Positions 36,080 to 46,098 of a stretch of 64,000 nt of DNA are shown in pieces. The notes beneath the pieces are model-generated. The model was not told the origin of the DNA. It worked only from the letters and a program-made list of their open reading frames with translations, and searched no databases. The position numbers and the translations under genes are program-made. The stretch is from an uncultured Flavobacteriaceae bacterium (GTDB lineage Bacteria; Bacteroidota; Bacteroidia; Flavobacteriales; Flavobacteriaceae), in NCBI GenBank assembly GCA_947498845.1, contig CANMLX010000006.1, positions 1 to 64,000 on the forward strand, in the 5' to 3' direction. Numbering within the stretch: position 1 is the first letter of the stretch; every line of letters starts with the position of its first letter.

Positions 36080-36535
36080 ATGAAAGATAAAACCATAGAT
36101 TACGTTTTAAGAACCACATGGTTAAATGTAAATAAAATGTATAACGAAGAAGCTGCTAAATTTGAAAGCACCATGGCAACAGGATTTACTTTATTAAGTA
36201 TAGACCCGGAGAATGGTACACCATCTACTGCTCTAGGTCCAAAAATGGGTATGGAAGCTACTAGCTTATCGCGTACATTAAAAACTATGGAGAATAGAGG
36301 ATTAATAGAACGCCATCCAAATCCTGAAGATGGTAGAGGCGTATTAATCCATTTAACAGAGTTTGGTAAAGAAAAACGTTTACTGTCTAAAGAAAAGGTT
36401 TTAACGTTTAATGAAGCCATTAGAAATTCTATCTGTGAAGAAAAAATAAATCATTTTTACGAAGTTGCCGAGTCAATCAACGAAATGGTTTCAAACAAAA
36501 AAATATATAAAACTAAAAGTCATCGTTCTAAATAA
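36080..36535 (+). CDS. MarR-family regulator of fatty-acid degradation
   Basis: A 151-residue MarR-type winged-helix protein. Recognition region: KMGMEATSLSRTLKTMENRG; wing: RHPNPEDGRGVLIHLTEFG. The start is ATG 36080; the in-frame TTG at 36059 falls within the predicted -7 element. It is 3 bp upstream of fadN and heads the beta-oxidation operon. Acyl-CoA is a plausible effector by analogy with other fad repressors, but this is not shown. Confidence 0.85.
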   Translation: MKDKTIDYVLRTTWLNVNKMYNEEAAKFESTMATGFTLLSIDPENGTPSTALGPKMGMEATSLSRTLKTMENRGLIERHPNPEDGRGVLIHLTEFGKEKRLLSKEKVLTFNEAIRNSICEEKINHFYEVAESINEMVSNKKIYKTKSHRSK

Positions 36536-36538
36536 ACT

Positions 36539-38947
36539 ATGGGAAAACGTATCATAAAAAAAGTTGCCGTAGTGGGCTCAGGTATTATGGGAAGTGGAAT
36601 AGCTTGTCATTTTGCTAACATTGGTGTAGAAGTTTTACTATTAGATATTGTACCAAGAGAATTAAACGATACCGAAAAAGCAAAAGGGTTAACCTTAGAC
36701 AATAAAATTGTTAGAAATAGATTGGTGAATACTGCGCTTAAAAATGCATTAAAATCTAAACCTTCTCCAATTTATCATCAAAAATTTGCAAGCAGGATTA
36801 CTACAGGAAATCTAGAAGATGATATTACTAAAGTTAAAGATGTAGATTGGATTATTGAAGTTGTAGTAGAACGACTTGACATAAAAAAGCAAGTTTTTGA
36901 AAATTTAGAAAAACACAGAACACCAGGAACACTAATTACAAGTAATACTTCTGGGATTCCAATAAAATTTATGAGTGAAGGGAGAAGTGACGATTTCCAA
37001 AAGCACTTTTGTGGTACTCACTTTTTTAATCCACCCCGGTATTTAAAATTATTCGAAATTATTCCAGGGCCTAAAACAGATAAAAATGTTTTAGATTTTT
37101 TAAATCGTTATGGCGAACAATATCTGGGCAAAACCTCGGTTATTGCAAAAGATACACCAGCTTTTATTGGTAATAGAATAGGAATTTTTGGAATTCAGTC
37201 TTTATTCCATCAAGTTAAAGAATTAGGACTTACAGTTGAAGAAGTTGATAAATTAACAGGTCCAGTAATAGGTAGGCCAAAATCTGCTACTTTTAGAACT
37301 GTAGATGTGGTTGGTTTAGATACTTTAGTTCATGTAGCCAATGGTATTTATGATAATTGTCCAGACGATGAAGCTCATGACCTATTTAAACTACCCGATT
37401 TCATCAACACAATGATGGAAAACAAATGGTTGGGAAGTAAAACAGGACAAGGATTTTATAAAAAAACGGTTAATGCTGAAGGCAAAAAAGAAATTCTTAC
37501 CCTAGATTTAGATACTATGGAATACCGCTCTAAAAAAAGAGCATCATTCCCAACACTAGAACTTACCAAAACTATAGATAAACCAATAGATCGCTTTAAA
37601 GTATTAGTAGCAGGTAAAGATAAAGCGGGTGATTTCTACCGCAAAAATTTTGCAGCTTTATTTGCCTATGTACAACATAGAATTCCTGAAATTTCAGATG
37701 ATTTATACAGTATCGATGATGCCATGAAAGCTGGTTTTGGATGGGAACACGGTCCTTTTCAAATATGGGATGCTATTGGTGTTGAAAAAGGTATTGCGCT
37801 TATGAAAGCTGAAGGTTTAGAACCAGCATCATGGATAACCGATATGCTCGAATCGGGTAACACATCTTTTTACAAGGTAAAAGAAGGCGCGACTTATTTT
37901 TACGATATAACAACAAAAACGCAACAAAAAGTTCCAGGTCAGGATGCGTTTATTATTTTAGAAAATATTAGAACATCTAGCGAAGTCTTTAAAAACTCTG
38001 GAGTAGTTGTAGAAGATTTAGGAGATGGTATTTTAAATTGTGAATTCCAATCTAAAATGAACACTATAGGTGGAGATGTTTTAGCTGGATTAAACAAAGC
38101 AATAGATATAGCAGAACACAATTATGAGGGACTTGTCATTGGCAACCAAGGCGCCAATTTCTCGGTTGGCGCCAATATTGGGATGATTTTTATGATGGCA
38201 GTTGAACAGGAATATGATGAATTAAACGCGGCAATCAAGTATTTTCAAGATACTATGATGCGCATGCGATATTCTTCAATACCCACTATTTCGGCGCCTC
38301 ACGGTATGTCACTAGGAGGTGCATGCGAATTATCTATGCATGCAGACAAAGTTGTAGCTGCTGCCGAGTCTTATATTGGCTTAGTAGAATTTGGAGTAGG
38401 TGTAATACCAGGCGGTGGAGGCTCAAAAGAAATGGCGCTCCGTGCTTCCGATACGTTTAGAAAAGGCGATGTAGAGCTTAACGTATTACAAGAATACTTT
38501 TTAACCATTGGTATGGCAAAAGTATCTACTTCGGCTTATGAAGCATTCGATTTAGGTATTCTTCAAAAAGGAAAAGATAGTGTTGTTGTTAATAAAGATA
38601 GACAAATAGCAACTGCTAAAGCACACGCAAAACTAATGGCAGATGCAGGATATACGCAGCCTGTAAAACGCAAAGATGTAAAAGTCTTAGGGAAACAAGC
38701 TCTAGGGATGTTTCTAGTGGGAACAGATGCTATGGAAGCCAGTAATTATATAAGTGAGCATGATCATAAAATAGCCAATAAATTGGCATACGTAATGGCA
38801 GGAGGTGATTTATCTGAACCTTCTCTGGTAACAGAACAATATTTATTAGATCTAGAACGAGAAGCTTTTTTAAGTTTATGTACAGAACGTAAAACGTTAG
38901 AACGTATACAGCATATGTTAAAGACGGGGAAACCGCTAAGGAATTAA
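36539..38947 (+). CDS. fadN: FadN-type 3-hydroxyacyl-CoA dehydrogenase / enoyl-CoA hydratase
   Basis: An 802-residue bifunctional enzyme. The NAD-binding dehydrogenase half comes first (KVAVVGSGIMGSGIACHFAN, GTHFFNPPRYLKLFE), and the enoyl-CoA hydratase domain is at the C-terminus (about 480-790; GNQGANFSVGANIGM, APHGMSLGGACELSMHAD). This order, and the fadN-fadA-fadE gene order, is that of B. subtilis rather than E. coli FadB/FadJ, where the hydratase comes first. It does the second and third steps of beta-oxidation. Downstream, 109 bp with two GC-rich palindromes separate it from fadA. Confidence 0.92.
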   Translation: MGKRIIKKVAVVGSGIMGSGIACHFANIGVEVLLLDIVPRELNDTEKAKGLTLDNKIVRNRLVNTALKNALKSKPSPIYHQKFASRITTGNLEDDITKVKDVDWIIEVVVERLDIKKQVFENLEKHRTPGTLITSNTSGIPIKFMSEGRSDDFQKHFCGTHFFNPPRYLKLFEIIPGPKTDKNVLDFLNRYGEQYLGKTSVIAKDTPAFIGNRIGIFGIQSLFHQVKELGLTVEEVDKLTGPVIGRPKSATFRTVDVVGLDTLVHVANGIYDNCPDDEAHDLFKLPDFINTMMENKWLGSKTGQGFYKKTVNAEGKKEILTLDLDTMEYRSKKRASFPTLELTKTIDKPIDRFKVLVAGKDKAGDFYRKNFAALFAYVQHRIPEISDDLYSIDDAMKAGFGWEHGPFQIWDAIGVEKGIALMKAEGLEPASWITDMLESGNTSFYKVKEGATYFYDITTKTQQKVPGQDAFIILENIRTSSEVFKNSGVVVEDLGDGILNCEFQSKMNTIGGDVLAGLNKAIDIAEHNYEGLVIGNQGANFSVGANIGMIFMMAVEQEYDELNAAIKYFQDTMMRMRYSSIPTISAPHGMSLGGACELSMHADKVVAAAESYIGLVEFGVGVIPGGGGSKEMALRASDTFRKGDVELNVLQEYFLTIGMAKVSTSAYEAFDLGILQKGKDSVVVNKDRQIATAKAHAKLMADAGYTQPVKRKDVKVLGKQALGMFLVGTDAMEASNYISEHDHKIANKLAYVMAGGDLSEPSLVTEQYLLDLEREAFLSLCTERKTLERIQHMLKTGKPLRN

Positions 38948-38949
38948 AT

Positions 38950-38976
38950 CCCCACCTCACCTCCCCAAAGGGGAGG
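38950..38976. repeat. GC-rich palindromic repeat between fadN and fadA
   Basis: A CCCCACCTCA tail followed by the palindrome CCTCCCCAAAGGGGAGG; it starts 3 bp after the fadN stop codon. Confidence 0.8.
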
Positions 38977-39024
38977 AAAAGATTGATAATAAAAATTTTA
39001 ATTAAAAATATACCCATAACAGTT

Positions 39025-39054
39025 CCCTCTCCAAAGGAGAGGGTTAGGGAGAGG
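39025..39054. repeat. GC-rich palindromic repeat forming the fadA leader
   Basis: Palindrome CCCTCTCCAAAGGAGAGGG plus the tail TTAGGGAGAGG, ending 2 bp before the fadA ATG. The purine-rich tail lies where a Shine-Dalgarno sequence would be. Confidence 0.8.
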
Positions 39055-39056
39055 AA

Positions 39057-40247
39057 ATGAAACAAGCATATATAGTAAAAGCATACAGAACCGCAGTTGG
39101 AAAAGCGCCAAGAGGTGTTTTTAGGTTTAAACGCTCCGATGAACTTGCCGCAGAAACCATTCAGCATATGATAAAAGAGTTACCTCAACTGGATAAAGCA
39201 CGTATCGATGATGTTATTGTAGGTAACGCTATGCCAGAAGGATCTCAAGGTTTAAATATGGCACGCCTAATCTCTTTAATGGGATTAGACATAGTAGATG
39301 TCCCTGGAGTTACTGTAAATAGGTTTTGCTCTTCGGGTATTGAAACTATAGGAATCGCCACAGCAAAAATTCAGGCAGGCATGGCAGATTGTATTATTGC
39401 TGGAGGTGCAGAAAGTATGAGTGCAGTGCCAATGACTGGTTTTAAAACCGAATTAAATTACGACATTGTAAAAAACGGTCATGAAGAGTATTATTGGGGT
39501 ATGGGAAATACTGCCGAAGCCGTAGCTAACGAGTTTAAAGTCTCCAGAGAAGATCAAGACGAGTTTGCTTATAATTCACATATAAAAGCTTTAAAAGCAC
39601 AAGCTGAAGATAGATTTCAAGATCAAATAGTGCCTATTGAAGTGGAACAAACCTATGTAGATAACAACGGAAAAAAGGCAACTAAAAAGTACACCGTAAA
39701 TAAAGATGAAGGCCCTAGAAAAGGCACCAATTTGGGAGCTCTTGCAAAGCTTCGCCCTGTATTTGCGCAAGGCGGAAGTGTAACGGCTGGAAACTCCTCT
39801 CAAATGAGTGATGGCGCAGCATTTGTAATGGTTATGAGTGAAGACATGGTAAAAGAACTAAATCTAGAGCCTATAGCTCGTTTGGTAAACTATGCTGCTG
39901 CTGGTGTGCCTCCAAGAATCATGGGAATTGGTCCAGTAAAAGCCATTCCTAAAGCTTTAAAACAGGCGGGTTTAAAACAATCGGATTTAGAGTTAATCGA
40001 ATTAAACGAAGCATTTGCTTCTCAATCTTTAGCTGTAATACGTGAGTTGGATTTAAATGCAGATATCGTAAATGTTAATGGCGGCGCAATCGCCTTAGGA
40101 CACCCACTTGGTTGTACAGGTGCCAAACTGTCGGTGCAACTTTTTGATGAAATGCGTAAAAGAAATATGAAAGGAAAGTACGGCGCTGTAACGATGTGTG
40201 TGGGAACTGGACAAGGTGCTTGTGGTATTTTTGAGTTTTTAAATTAG
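39057..40247 (+). CDS. fadA: Acetyl-CoA C-acyltransferase (3-ketoacyl-CoA thiolase)
   Basis: A 396-residue thiolase carrying out the last step of beta-oxidation. The active-site Cys is in [12 protein letters not shown], the His in [16 protein letters not shown], and the second Cys in [12 protein letters not shown]. Length and motifs are standard. It lies between fadN and fadE, flanked on both sides by GC-rich palindromic repeats, one of which ends right at its start codon and another begins at its stop codon. Confidence 0.93.
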   Translation: MKQAYIVKAYRTAVGKAPRGVFRFKRSDELAAETIQHMIKELPQLDKARIDDVIVGNAMPEGSQGLNMARLISLMGLDIVDVPGVTVNRFCSSGIETIGIATAKIQAGMADCIIAGGAESMSAVPMTGFKTELNYDIVKNGHEEYYWGMGNTAEAVANEFKVSREDQDEFAYNSHIKALKAQAEDRFQDQIVPIEVEQTYVDNNGKKATKKYTVNKDEGPRKGTNLGALAKLRPVFAQGGSVTAGNSSQMSDGAAFVMVMSEDMVKELNLEPIARLVNYAAAGVPPRIMGIGPVKAIPKALKQAGLKQSDLELIELNEAFASQSLAVIRELDLNADIVNVNGGAIALGHPLGCTGAKLSVQLFDEMRKRNMKGKYGAVTMCVGTGQGACGIFEFLN

Positions 40248-40274
40248 CCCCTCCTAACCTCCCCAAAGGGGAGG
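40248..40274. repeat. GC-rich palindromic repeat after fadA
   Basis: CCCCTCCTAA tail followed by CCTCCCCAAAGGGGAGG, beginning at the base directly after the fadA stop codon. Confidence 0.8.
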
Positions 40275-40334
40275 AACTAGAAAGGGTTTAAATAATATAT
40301 TGTATAACCTAAAAAATAACCCCGAGTAAGTATT

Positions 40335-40361
40335 CTCCCCTTTTGGGAGAGTTAGAGGGGG
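40335..40361. repeat. GC-rich palindromic repeat before fadE
   Basis: CTCCCCTTTTGGGAGAG followed by the tail TTAGAGGGGG, ending 6 bp before the fadE ATG, so that its G-run lies in the ribosome-binding region. Confidence 0.8.
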
Positions 40362-40367
40362 CATATT

Positions 40368-42173
40368 ATGGCAGAAAAAGACATCCTAAGAGGCGGACAA
40401 TTTCTTATTAAAGAAACACACTACAGTGATATTTTTATTCCTGAAGATTTTAATGAAGATCAGTTAATGATGAAAGAAGCAGTAACTGAATTTGTTGATC
40501 GTGAAGTTTGGCCTAATAAAGCACAATTTGAAAAGAAAGATTTTGCATTAACCGAGTCTTGCATGAGAAAAGCAGGAGAACTTGGCTTTTTAAGCATCTC
40601 TGTTCCAGAAGAACATAATGGCATGGGCTTAGGTTTTGTAGACACGTGTTTAGTATGCGATTTTATATCTGGGGCAACAGGTTCTTTTAGCACAGCTTTT
40701 GGAGCACATACTGGTATTGGCACAATGCCTATCACGCTTTATGGAAATGAAGAACAAAAGAAAAAGTACGTTCCAAAATTAGCGAGCGGCGAATGGTTTG
40801 GTGCTTATTGCTTAACAGAACCAAGTGCAGGTAGCGATGCGAATTCTGGAAAAACTAAAGCCGTTTTATCAGATGATGGAAAAACATATAAGATCACAGG
40901 ACAAAAAATGTGGATTTCCAACGCTGGTTTCTGTAGTGTAATGATTGTTTTTGCCAGAATTGAAGATGATAAAAACATTACTGGCTTTATTGTAGAATAC
41001 GATCCAGAAAATCCTAATGGTATTACCATGGGAGAAGAAGAACATAAATTAGGGATTAGAGCCTCTTCTACAAGGCAAGTGTTTTTTAACGAAACTGTTG
41101 TTCCCGTAGAAAATATGCTATCCACCAGAGGAAATGGGTTTAAAATTGCTATGAATGCCCTTAACGTAGGAAGAATTAAATTGGCAGCAGCATGTTTAGA
41201 TGCTCAAAGACGAACCATTACCGAGTCTGTTAAATATGCTAATGAACGTATTCAATTTAAAACACCTATCTCCCAATTTGGTGCTATCCGACAAAAAATT
41301 GCCGAAATGGCAACAAATTGTTGGGTTGGTGAAGCAGCCACCTATCGTGCTGCAAAAAATATTGAAGACCGTATTGAGTTAAGGAAAAATAATGGAAAAG
41401 ATACACACCAAGAAGCAGAACTAAAAGGTGTGGAAGAATACGCTATAGAATGTTCTATTCTTAAAGTAGCAGTATCTGAATTTGTACAAAAATGTACAGA
41501 TGAAGGAATTCAAATTTTTGGAGGTATGGGCTTCTCAGAAGAGACACCTATCGAATCTGCCTGGAGAGATGCACGTATTGCCAGAATTTATGAAGGCACA
41601 AACGAAATAAACAGAATGCTTTCAATAGGTATGCTCATTAAAAAAGCCATGAAAGGACATGTAGATGTTTTAACACCTGCTATGGCTGTTAAAGATGAAC
41701 TCATGGGAATTCCTTCTTTTGAAACTCCTGATTACTCCGAGTTGTTTTCTGAAGAAAAAAATATTGTAAAAAATCTTAAGAAACTCTTTTTAATGGTTGC
41801 TGGAGCTGCTTTACAAAAATATGGAGAAAAAATAGAGCAAAGACAACAGTTAATGCTAGCTGCATCAGACATTTTAATACAAATATACCTTGCAGAATCC
41901 GCTATTTTACGTGCTGAAAAATTAGCTAAAAAAGAAGGTGAAGATAATGTAAAAGAGCAAATAGCCATGGCAAAACTAAACTTATTCCATGCTATCGATG
42001 TCATAGAAACCGCAGGAAAACACTCTATTATTTCTTTCTCGGAAGGTGATGAACAACGCATGATGTTAATGGGGCTAAAACGTTACATTAAATATGTTAA
42101 TATGCCTAAAATAGAAGAATTAAGAAATATAATATCTAAAAAAGTGATTGCTGAAAACAAATATTGTTTTTAA
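40368..42173 (+). CDS. fadE: Acyl-CoA dehydrogenase, FadE type
   Basis: A 601-residue acyl-CoA dehydrogenase with the three usual domains (LGFLSISVPEEHNGMGLGF; YCLTEPSAGSDANSGKTKA; C-terminal helical FAD domain with IQIFGGMGFSEETPIESAWR and the catalytic RIYEGTNEINRML) plus a C-terminal extension of about 150 residues, as in the B. subtilis YusJ/FadE group. It catalyses the first step of beta-oxidation. A terminator follows at 42214-42250, ending the MarR-fadN-fadA-fadE unit. Confidence 0.93.
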   Translation: MAEKDILRGGQFLIKETHYSDIFIPEDFNEDQLMMKEAVTEFVDREVWPNKAQFEKKDFALTESCMRKAGELGFLSISVPEEHNGMGLGFVDTCLVCDFISGATGSFSTAFGAHTGIGTMPITLYGNEEQKKKYVPKLASGEWFGAYCLTEPSAGSDANSGKTKAVLSDDGKTYKITGQKMWISNAGFCSVMIVFARIEDDKNITGFIVEYDPENPNGITMGEEEHKLGIRASSTRQVFFNETVVPVENMLSTRGNGFKIAMNALNVGRIKLAAACLDAQRRTITESVKYANERIQFKTPISQFGAIRQKIAEMATNCWVGEAATYRAAKNIEDRIELRKNNGKDTHQEAELKGVEEYAIECSILKVAVSEFVQKCTDEGIQIFGGMGFSEETPIESAWRDARIARIYEGTNEINRMLSIGMLIKKAMKGHVDVLTPAMAVKDELMGIPSFETPDYSELFSEEKNIVKNLKKLFLMVAGAALQKYGEKIEQRQQLMLAASDILIQIYLAESAILRAEKLAKKEGEDNVKEQIAMAKLNLFHAIDVIETAGKHSIISFSEGDEQRMMLMGLKRYIKYVNMPKIEELRNIISKKVIAENKYCF

Positions 42174-42213
42174 TACATAGAATAAATCTTAGTGACTAAT
42201 TTAGATTTTTAAA

Positions 42214-42250
42214 GGCGTCTCAAATTAAGTTTTGAGGCGCATTTTTATTT
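42214..42250 (+). terminator. Terminator after fadE
   Basis: Stem GCGTCTCAAA / TTTGAGGCGC (one G-T pair, 6-nt loop) followed by a T-rich run, 41 bp after the fadE stop codon. Confidence 0.8.
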
Positions 42251-42275
42251 TCAGTAATTTAGAAGAAAAATATAC

Positions 42276-43610
42276 ATGAATTTAAGAATCACTCTTTTAG
42301 CAGTATTGGCTTCGTCTTTTTTAATAGCTCAAAACGATCAACAATTGTATGATATTATTGAAACTATATCAGCTAAACGTATTAAAAGCGATATACAAAC
42401 TCTAGTGAATTTTGGTACTAGAAATACGTTTAGTGATACAATTTCAAATACAAGAGGTATTGGAGCTGCCAGACGATGGATAAAAAATGAATTCGAAAGC
42501 ATTTCTAAAGATTGTAATAATTGTTTAACTATATTTTATCAAAAAGATTTTGTTACAAAAAAAGGAAATCGCCGTGTTCCTCACGATGCTTGGGTGGTTA
42601 ATGTAGTTGCTGTACAAAAAGGCTCAAAATATCCTAATCGCTATATCATTATGAGTGGAGATATAGACTCCAGAGCAAGCGATACTATGGATTTTACAAC
42701 AGATGCCCCAGGTGCTAACGATAATGCATCTGGTATGGCAGGAACGCTTGAAGCCGCAAGAGTTTTATCTAAATACAGGTTTGCTAGCAGTATTATTTAT
42801 GTTGGGCTGTCTGGTGAAGAACAAGGGCTTTTTGGTGGTGCAGGTTTAGCAAGATATGCTAAAGAAAATAACTGGGACATTATTGGTGTTCTCAATAATG
42901 ATATGATTGGAAATATTAAAGGTGTAGACGGTGTTATTGATAATCGTACATTTAGAATTTTCTCTGAACCCACGCCCCCTAACGAAACCGATCAGGAAAG
43001 AAAATTACGCAGGTTTTATGGGGGTGAAGTTGATGGCATTTCCCGCCAGTTAGCAAGATATGTGCACAAAACAACCAAAACATATATGCCAGAAATGAAC
43101 CCAATGATGGTCTACAGATTAGATAGGTTTGGTCGCGGTGGCCATCATCGCCCTTTTAACGATTTAGGGTTTGCCGGTATAAGAATTATGGAAGCTCATG
43201 AGAATTATACGCAGCAGCATCAAGATATTCGTGAAGAAAATGGTATTAAATACGGCGATGTGATAGCGCACGTAAATTTTGATTATGCAAAAAAATTAAC
43301 GGCTATAAATGCTATAAACATAGCTAGTTTAGCCGCTGCTCCACCTGCGCTTAAAAATGTTGCTATTGGTGGTATTGTACAGTCTTCTGTTAAACTAAAA
43401 TGGGATAAGGTTAAAGGCGCTATTGGTTATAAAATCTATTGGAGAGACACCACCTCGCCTACTTGGGATAACAGTCGTTATGTGGGAGATGTTTCAGAGT
43501 TTACTTTAGATGGCATTGTTATTGACAATTATTTCTTTGGGGTATCGTCTGTTAATGAAAACGGAGTTGAAAGTATCGTTACGTTTCCAAATTCGGTATT
43601 TCGAGATTAA
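42276..43610 (+). CDS. Secreted M28-family metallopeptidase with C-terminal Fn3 domain
   Basis: A 444-residue secreted protein (signal 1-18, ASSFLIAQ). The M28 aminopeptidase-like domain has PGANDNASGMAGTLEA (bridging Asp), GLSGEEQGLFGG (catalytic Glu pair), NNDMIGN and a C-terminal His in MEAHENY. The first zinc-ligand motif reads SGDIDSR where many M28 enzymes have G-H-x-D, so Asp replaces His. From about 355 to 440 a fibronectin type III domain follows (VKLKWDKVKGAIGYKIYW). The substrate is unknown. An M1 peptidase gene follows after 83 bp. Confidence 0.87.
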   Translation: MNLRITLLAVLASSFLIAQNDQQLYDIIETISAKRIKSDIQTLVNFGTRNTFSDTISNTRGIGAARRWIKNEFESISKDCNNCLTIFYQKDFVTKKGNRRVPHDAWVVNVVAVQKGSKYPNRYIIMSGDIDSRASDTMDFTTDAPGANDNASGMAGTLEAARVLSKYRFASSIIYVGLSGEEQGLFGGAGLARYAKENNWDIIGVLNNDMIGNIKGVDGVIDNRTFRIFSEPTPPNETDQERKLRRFYGGEVDGISRQLARYVHKTTKTYMPEMNPMMVYRLDRFGRGGHHRPFNDLGFAGIRIMEAHENYTQQHQDIREENGIKYGDVIAHVNFDYAKKLTAINAINIASLAAAPPALKNVAIGGIVQSSVKLKWDKVKGAIGYKIYWRDTTSPTWDNSRYVGDVSEFTLDGIVIDNYFFGVSSVNENGVESIVTFPNSVFRD

Positions 43611-43693
43611 ATATTTAAGTAAAAATTAACTAAATACAACACTTTTTTAAATAATTTTAGAAAAGTACTCAAGATGAGTTCAAAACTAAAAGT

Positions 43694-45337
43694 ATGAAAA
43701 CTTCCTATTTTTCGATTTTTTTAATCATATTCACTTCAGCAATGAGTCATGCGCAATTACTACTTGAAAAAGAGCTATTTACGAGACAAGACTCATTAAG
43801 AGGAAGTATTACTCCAGAGCGCGAATGGTGGGATTTAACCTATTATCATTTAGATATTAAAGTAAAACCAGATGAAAAATTTATTTCAGGTAACACTACT
43901 ATTCAGTATAAAGTTTTAAAACCTTATTCTGAAATGCAGATTGATTTACAACCGCCTTTAAAACTTACTAAAGCGATTCAAAATGGAAAAGAATTAGCTA
44001 TTAAACATGATGGGAATGCGCATTTTATAAGTTTAGAAGAGGAACAAAAAATAGATGCTATAAATACAATCGATATATTTTATGAAGGACACCCTCGAGA
44101 AGCGAAAAAAGCGCCTTGGGATGGGGGTATTTCTTGGGAAAAAGACACCAATGGAAAACATTTTATAGCATCATCGTGTCAAGGCTTAGGTGCAAGTGTT
44201 TGGTGGCCTTGTAAGGACCATATGTACGATGAAGTAGATAGTATGTTGATAAGTGTAAACGTTCCCGATAAGCTAATGAATATTTCTAATGGAAGGCTAA
44301 GGCAGGTTGAGCAAATTAATGACACTAAAACCTACCATTGGTTTGTAAGAAATCCAATAAACAATTATGGTGTGAATATAAATATTGGAGATTATGTTAA
44401 TTTCTCTGAAAAGTATGACGGTCTAGCTGGAAATTTAGATTTAGACTATTATGTATTAAGAGATAACCTTGATAAAGCAAAAGAACAATTTAAACAAGTC
44501 CCCAAAATGATGGAGGCTTTTGAGTATTGGTTTGGACAGTATCCCTTCTATCCCGATAGCTTTAAACTGGTTGAAGCACCATATCTGGGCATGGAACATC
44601 AAAGCTCGGTGACTTATGGAAACCAATATAAAAATGGGTATCTGGGTAAGGATTTGTCTGGAACTGGTTGGGGGTTAAAATTCGATTTCATTATAATTCA
44701 TGAATCTGGACACGAATGGTTTGCCAATAATATCACTAATAAAGACATAGCAGATATGTGGATTCATGAAGGTTTTACTAATTATTCAGAAAGTTTGTTT
44801 CTAGATTATCACTATGGTAAAAAAGCTGCATCTGAGTACGTTATAGGTACACGACAACGCATTCAAAATGACAAGCCTATAATTGGCGCATATAATGTTA
44901 ACAAAGAAGGCTCTTCTGATATGTATTTTAAAGGTGCTAATATGTTGCACACCTTACGTTACCTTATAGAGGATGACAAAAAATGGCGAAAAATTTTAAT
45001 TGGTATTAACAGAGATTTCTATCATCAAACCGTCACTACAGAAGAAATAGAAACCTATTTAAGTAAAAAATCGGGTATTGATTTGACTGCCTTTTTTAAT
45101 CAGTATTTACGAACAACTAAAATTCCAATACTAGAATTTTCACATAAAAAAAGAACATTAAAATACCGTTGGACAAATGTTGTTGAGGGTTTTGATATGC
45201 CTTTACGAATAAAAATTGGTGATAATGAGACTTGGATTTATCCTAAAACAGAATGGCAAACTTTAGAAACGCCTTCCAGTAAAATGCCAGTTACAGTAAA
45301 TAAAAACTTCTATGTTGAATCAAAAAAAATCTTTTAA
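43694..45337 (+). CDS. Secreted M1-family metallopeptidase
   Basis: A 547-residue gluzincin with signal peptide (ending near SHAQ). Catalytic motif HESGHEWF (His336, Glu337, His340) and, 18 residues later, the third ligand Glu in WIHEGFTNY; exopeptidase-type motif LGMEHQSS upstream. It is an aminopeptidase-like enzyme for the periplasm or outside. Together with the preceding M28 gene it suggests peptide scavenging. Its stop lies 2 bp before the TTG start of the YdeI-like gene. Confidence 0.9.
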   Translation: MKTSYFSIFLIIFTSAMSHAQLLLEKELFTRQDSLRGSITPEREWWDLTYYHLDIKVKPDEKFISGNTTIQYKVLKPYSEMQIDLQPPLKLTKAIQNGKELAIKHDGNAHFISLEEEQKIDAINTIDIFYEGHPREAKKAPWDGGISWEKDTNGKHFIASSCQGLGASVWWPCKDHMYDEVDSMLISVNVPDKLMNISNGRLRQVEQINDTKTYHWFVRNPINNYGVNINIGDYVNFSEKYDGLAGNLDLDYYVLRDNLDKAKEQFKQVPKMMEAFEYWFGQYPFYPDSFKLVEAPYLGMEHQSSVTYGNQYKNGYLGKDLSGTGWGLKFDFIIIHESGHEWFANNITNKDIADMWIHEGFTNYSESLFLDYHYGKKAASEYVIGTRQRIQNDKPIIGAYNVNKEGSSDMYFKGANMLHTLRYLIEDDKKWRKILIGINRDFYHQTVTTEEIETYLSKKSGIDLTAFFNQYLRTTKIPILEFSHKKRTLKYRWTNVVEGFDMPLRIKIGDNETWIYPKTEWQTLETPSSKMPVTVNKNFYVESKKIF

Positions 45338-45339
45338 AA

Positions 45340-45906
45340 TTGAAAGATTTACCAGAACTTTATTTTGAACGAGATACAGATTGGTATGATTGGTTACTAA
45401 AAAATCACGATCAATATAAAGGCGTCTATATTATTTTTTATAAGTTAGAATTAAATATCCCAACCATGCGATGGGGCGACGCTGTAAAAGTAGCGCTTTG
45501 TTTTGGTTGGATAGACTCTACTGTTAAAAGCTTAGGTAGTGGTAAGCGCCGCCAATACTTCTCCCCAAGAAACCCTAAAAGCAATTGGAGTGCTCTTAAC
45601 AAAAAACATGTTAAAGAACTAATTAACAAAGGACTAATTCAAGATTCTGGTTATAAAATGATCGAATTAGCAAAAAGCATAGGAACTTGGACTGCTTTGG
45701 ATGATGTAGAAAACGGTATTATCCCAAAGGATTTAAAAGAAGCATTCAATAAAAATAAATTAGCATTTAGTAACTATCAAACCTTTTCTAAAAGCTATAA
45801 AAAGGGATATTTATCATGGTTGTTTAGCGCAAAAAGACAGGAAACCCGAGAAAAAAGGATTCTAGAAATTATAACCCTATGCGAAGCTAACATTAAAAGT
45901 AGATAA
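45340..45906 (+). CDS. YdeI/OmpD-associated family protein
   Basis: A 188-residue cytoplasmic protein of the YdeI family: N-terminal DUF1801-related region with DWYDWLLKNHDQYKGVYIIF and GWIDSTVKSLG, then the SPRNPKSNWSALNKKHVKEL motif, and a C-terminal helical segment ending SAKRQETREKRI. Translation starts at TTG 45340, 2 bp after the M1 peptidase stop; the next ATG would delete the conserved N-terminus. The role of the family is unclear. Confidence 0.8.
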   Translation: MKDLPELYFERDTDWYDWLLKNHDQYKGVYIIFYKLELNIPTMRWGDAVKVALCFGWIDSTVKSLGSGKRRQYFSPRNPKSNWSALNKKHVKELINKGLIQDSGYKMIELAKSIGTWTALDDVENGIIPKDLKEAFNKNKLAFSNYQTFSKSYKKGYLSWLFSAKRQETREKRILEIITLCEANIKSR

Positions 45907-46062
45907 CTATGAAAAGTGATGTATTTAAAGTTGAGTATTATTATTTAACCTTAATAGATAAATTTAAATTAGAACTGGTATAAAAAGAGTTCCAAAAACT
46001 AACTTTAGTATACTTTTCTCGCAAATCATTGGTATTATTTCTTTTTTAATTTAAATTTAGAT

Positions 46063-46070
46063 TACATTTG
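46063..46070 (+). promoter_or_regulatory. -7 element of the small-GTPase operon
   Basis: TACATTTG matches TAnnTTTG and lies 28 bp before the first start codon. The -33 region is T-rich without a clear TTG. Confidence 0.5.
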
Positions 46071-46098
46071 TGTTTAATAGCAATTAACTACCCTCAAG

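Noticed and set aside
45955..45982. Solitary IS630/MITE-like end (ending CTGGTATAA)
   Set aside because: About 20 of 28 positions resemble the MITE end, but no partner end was found; too weak in AT-rich DNA.
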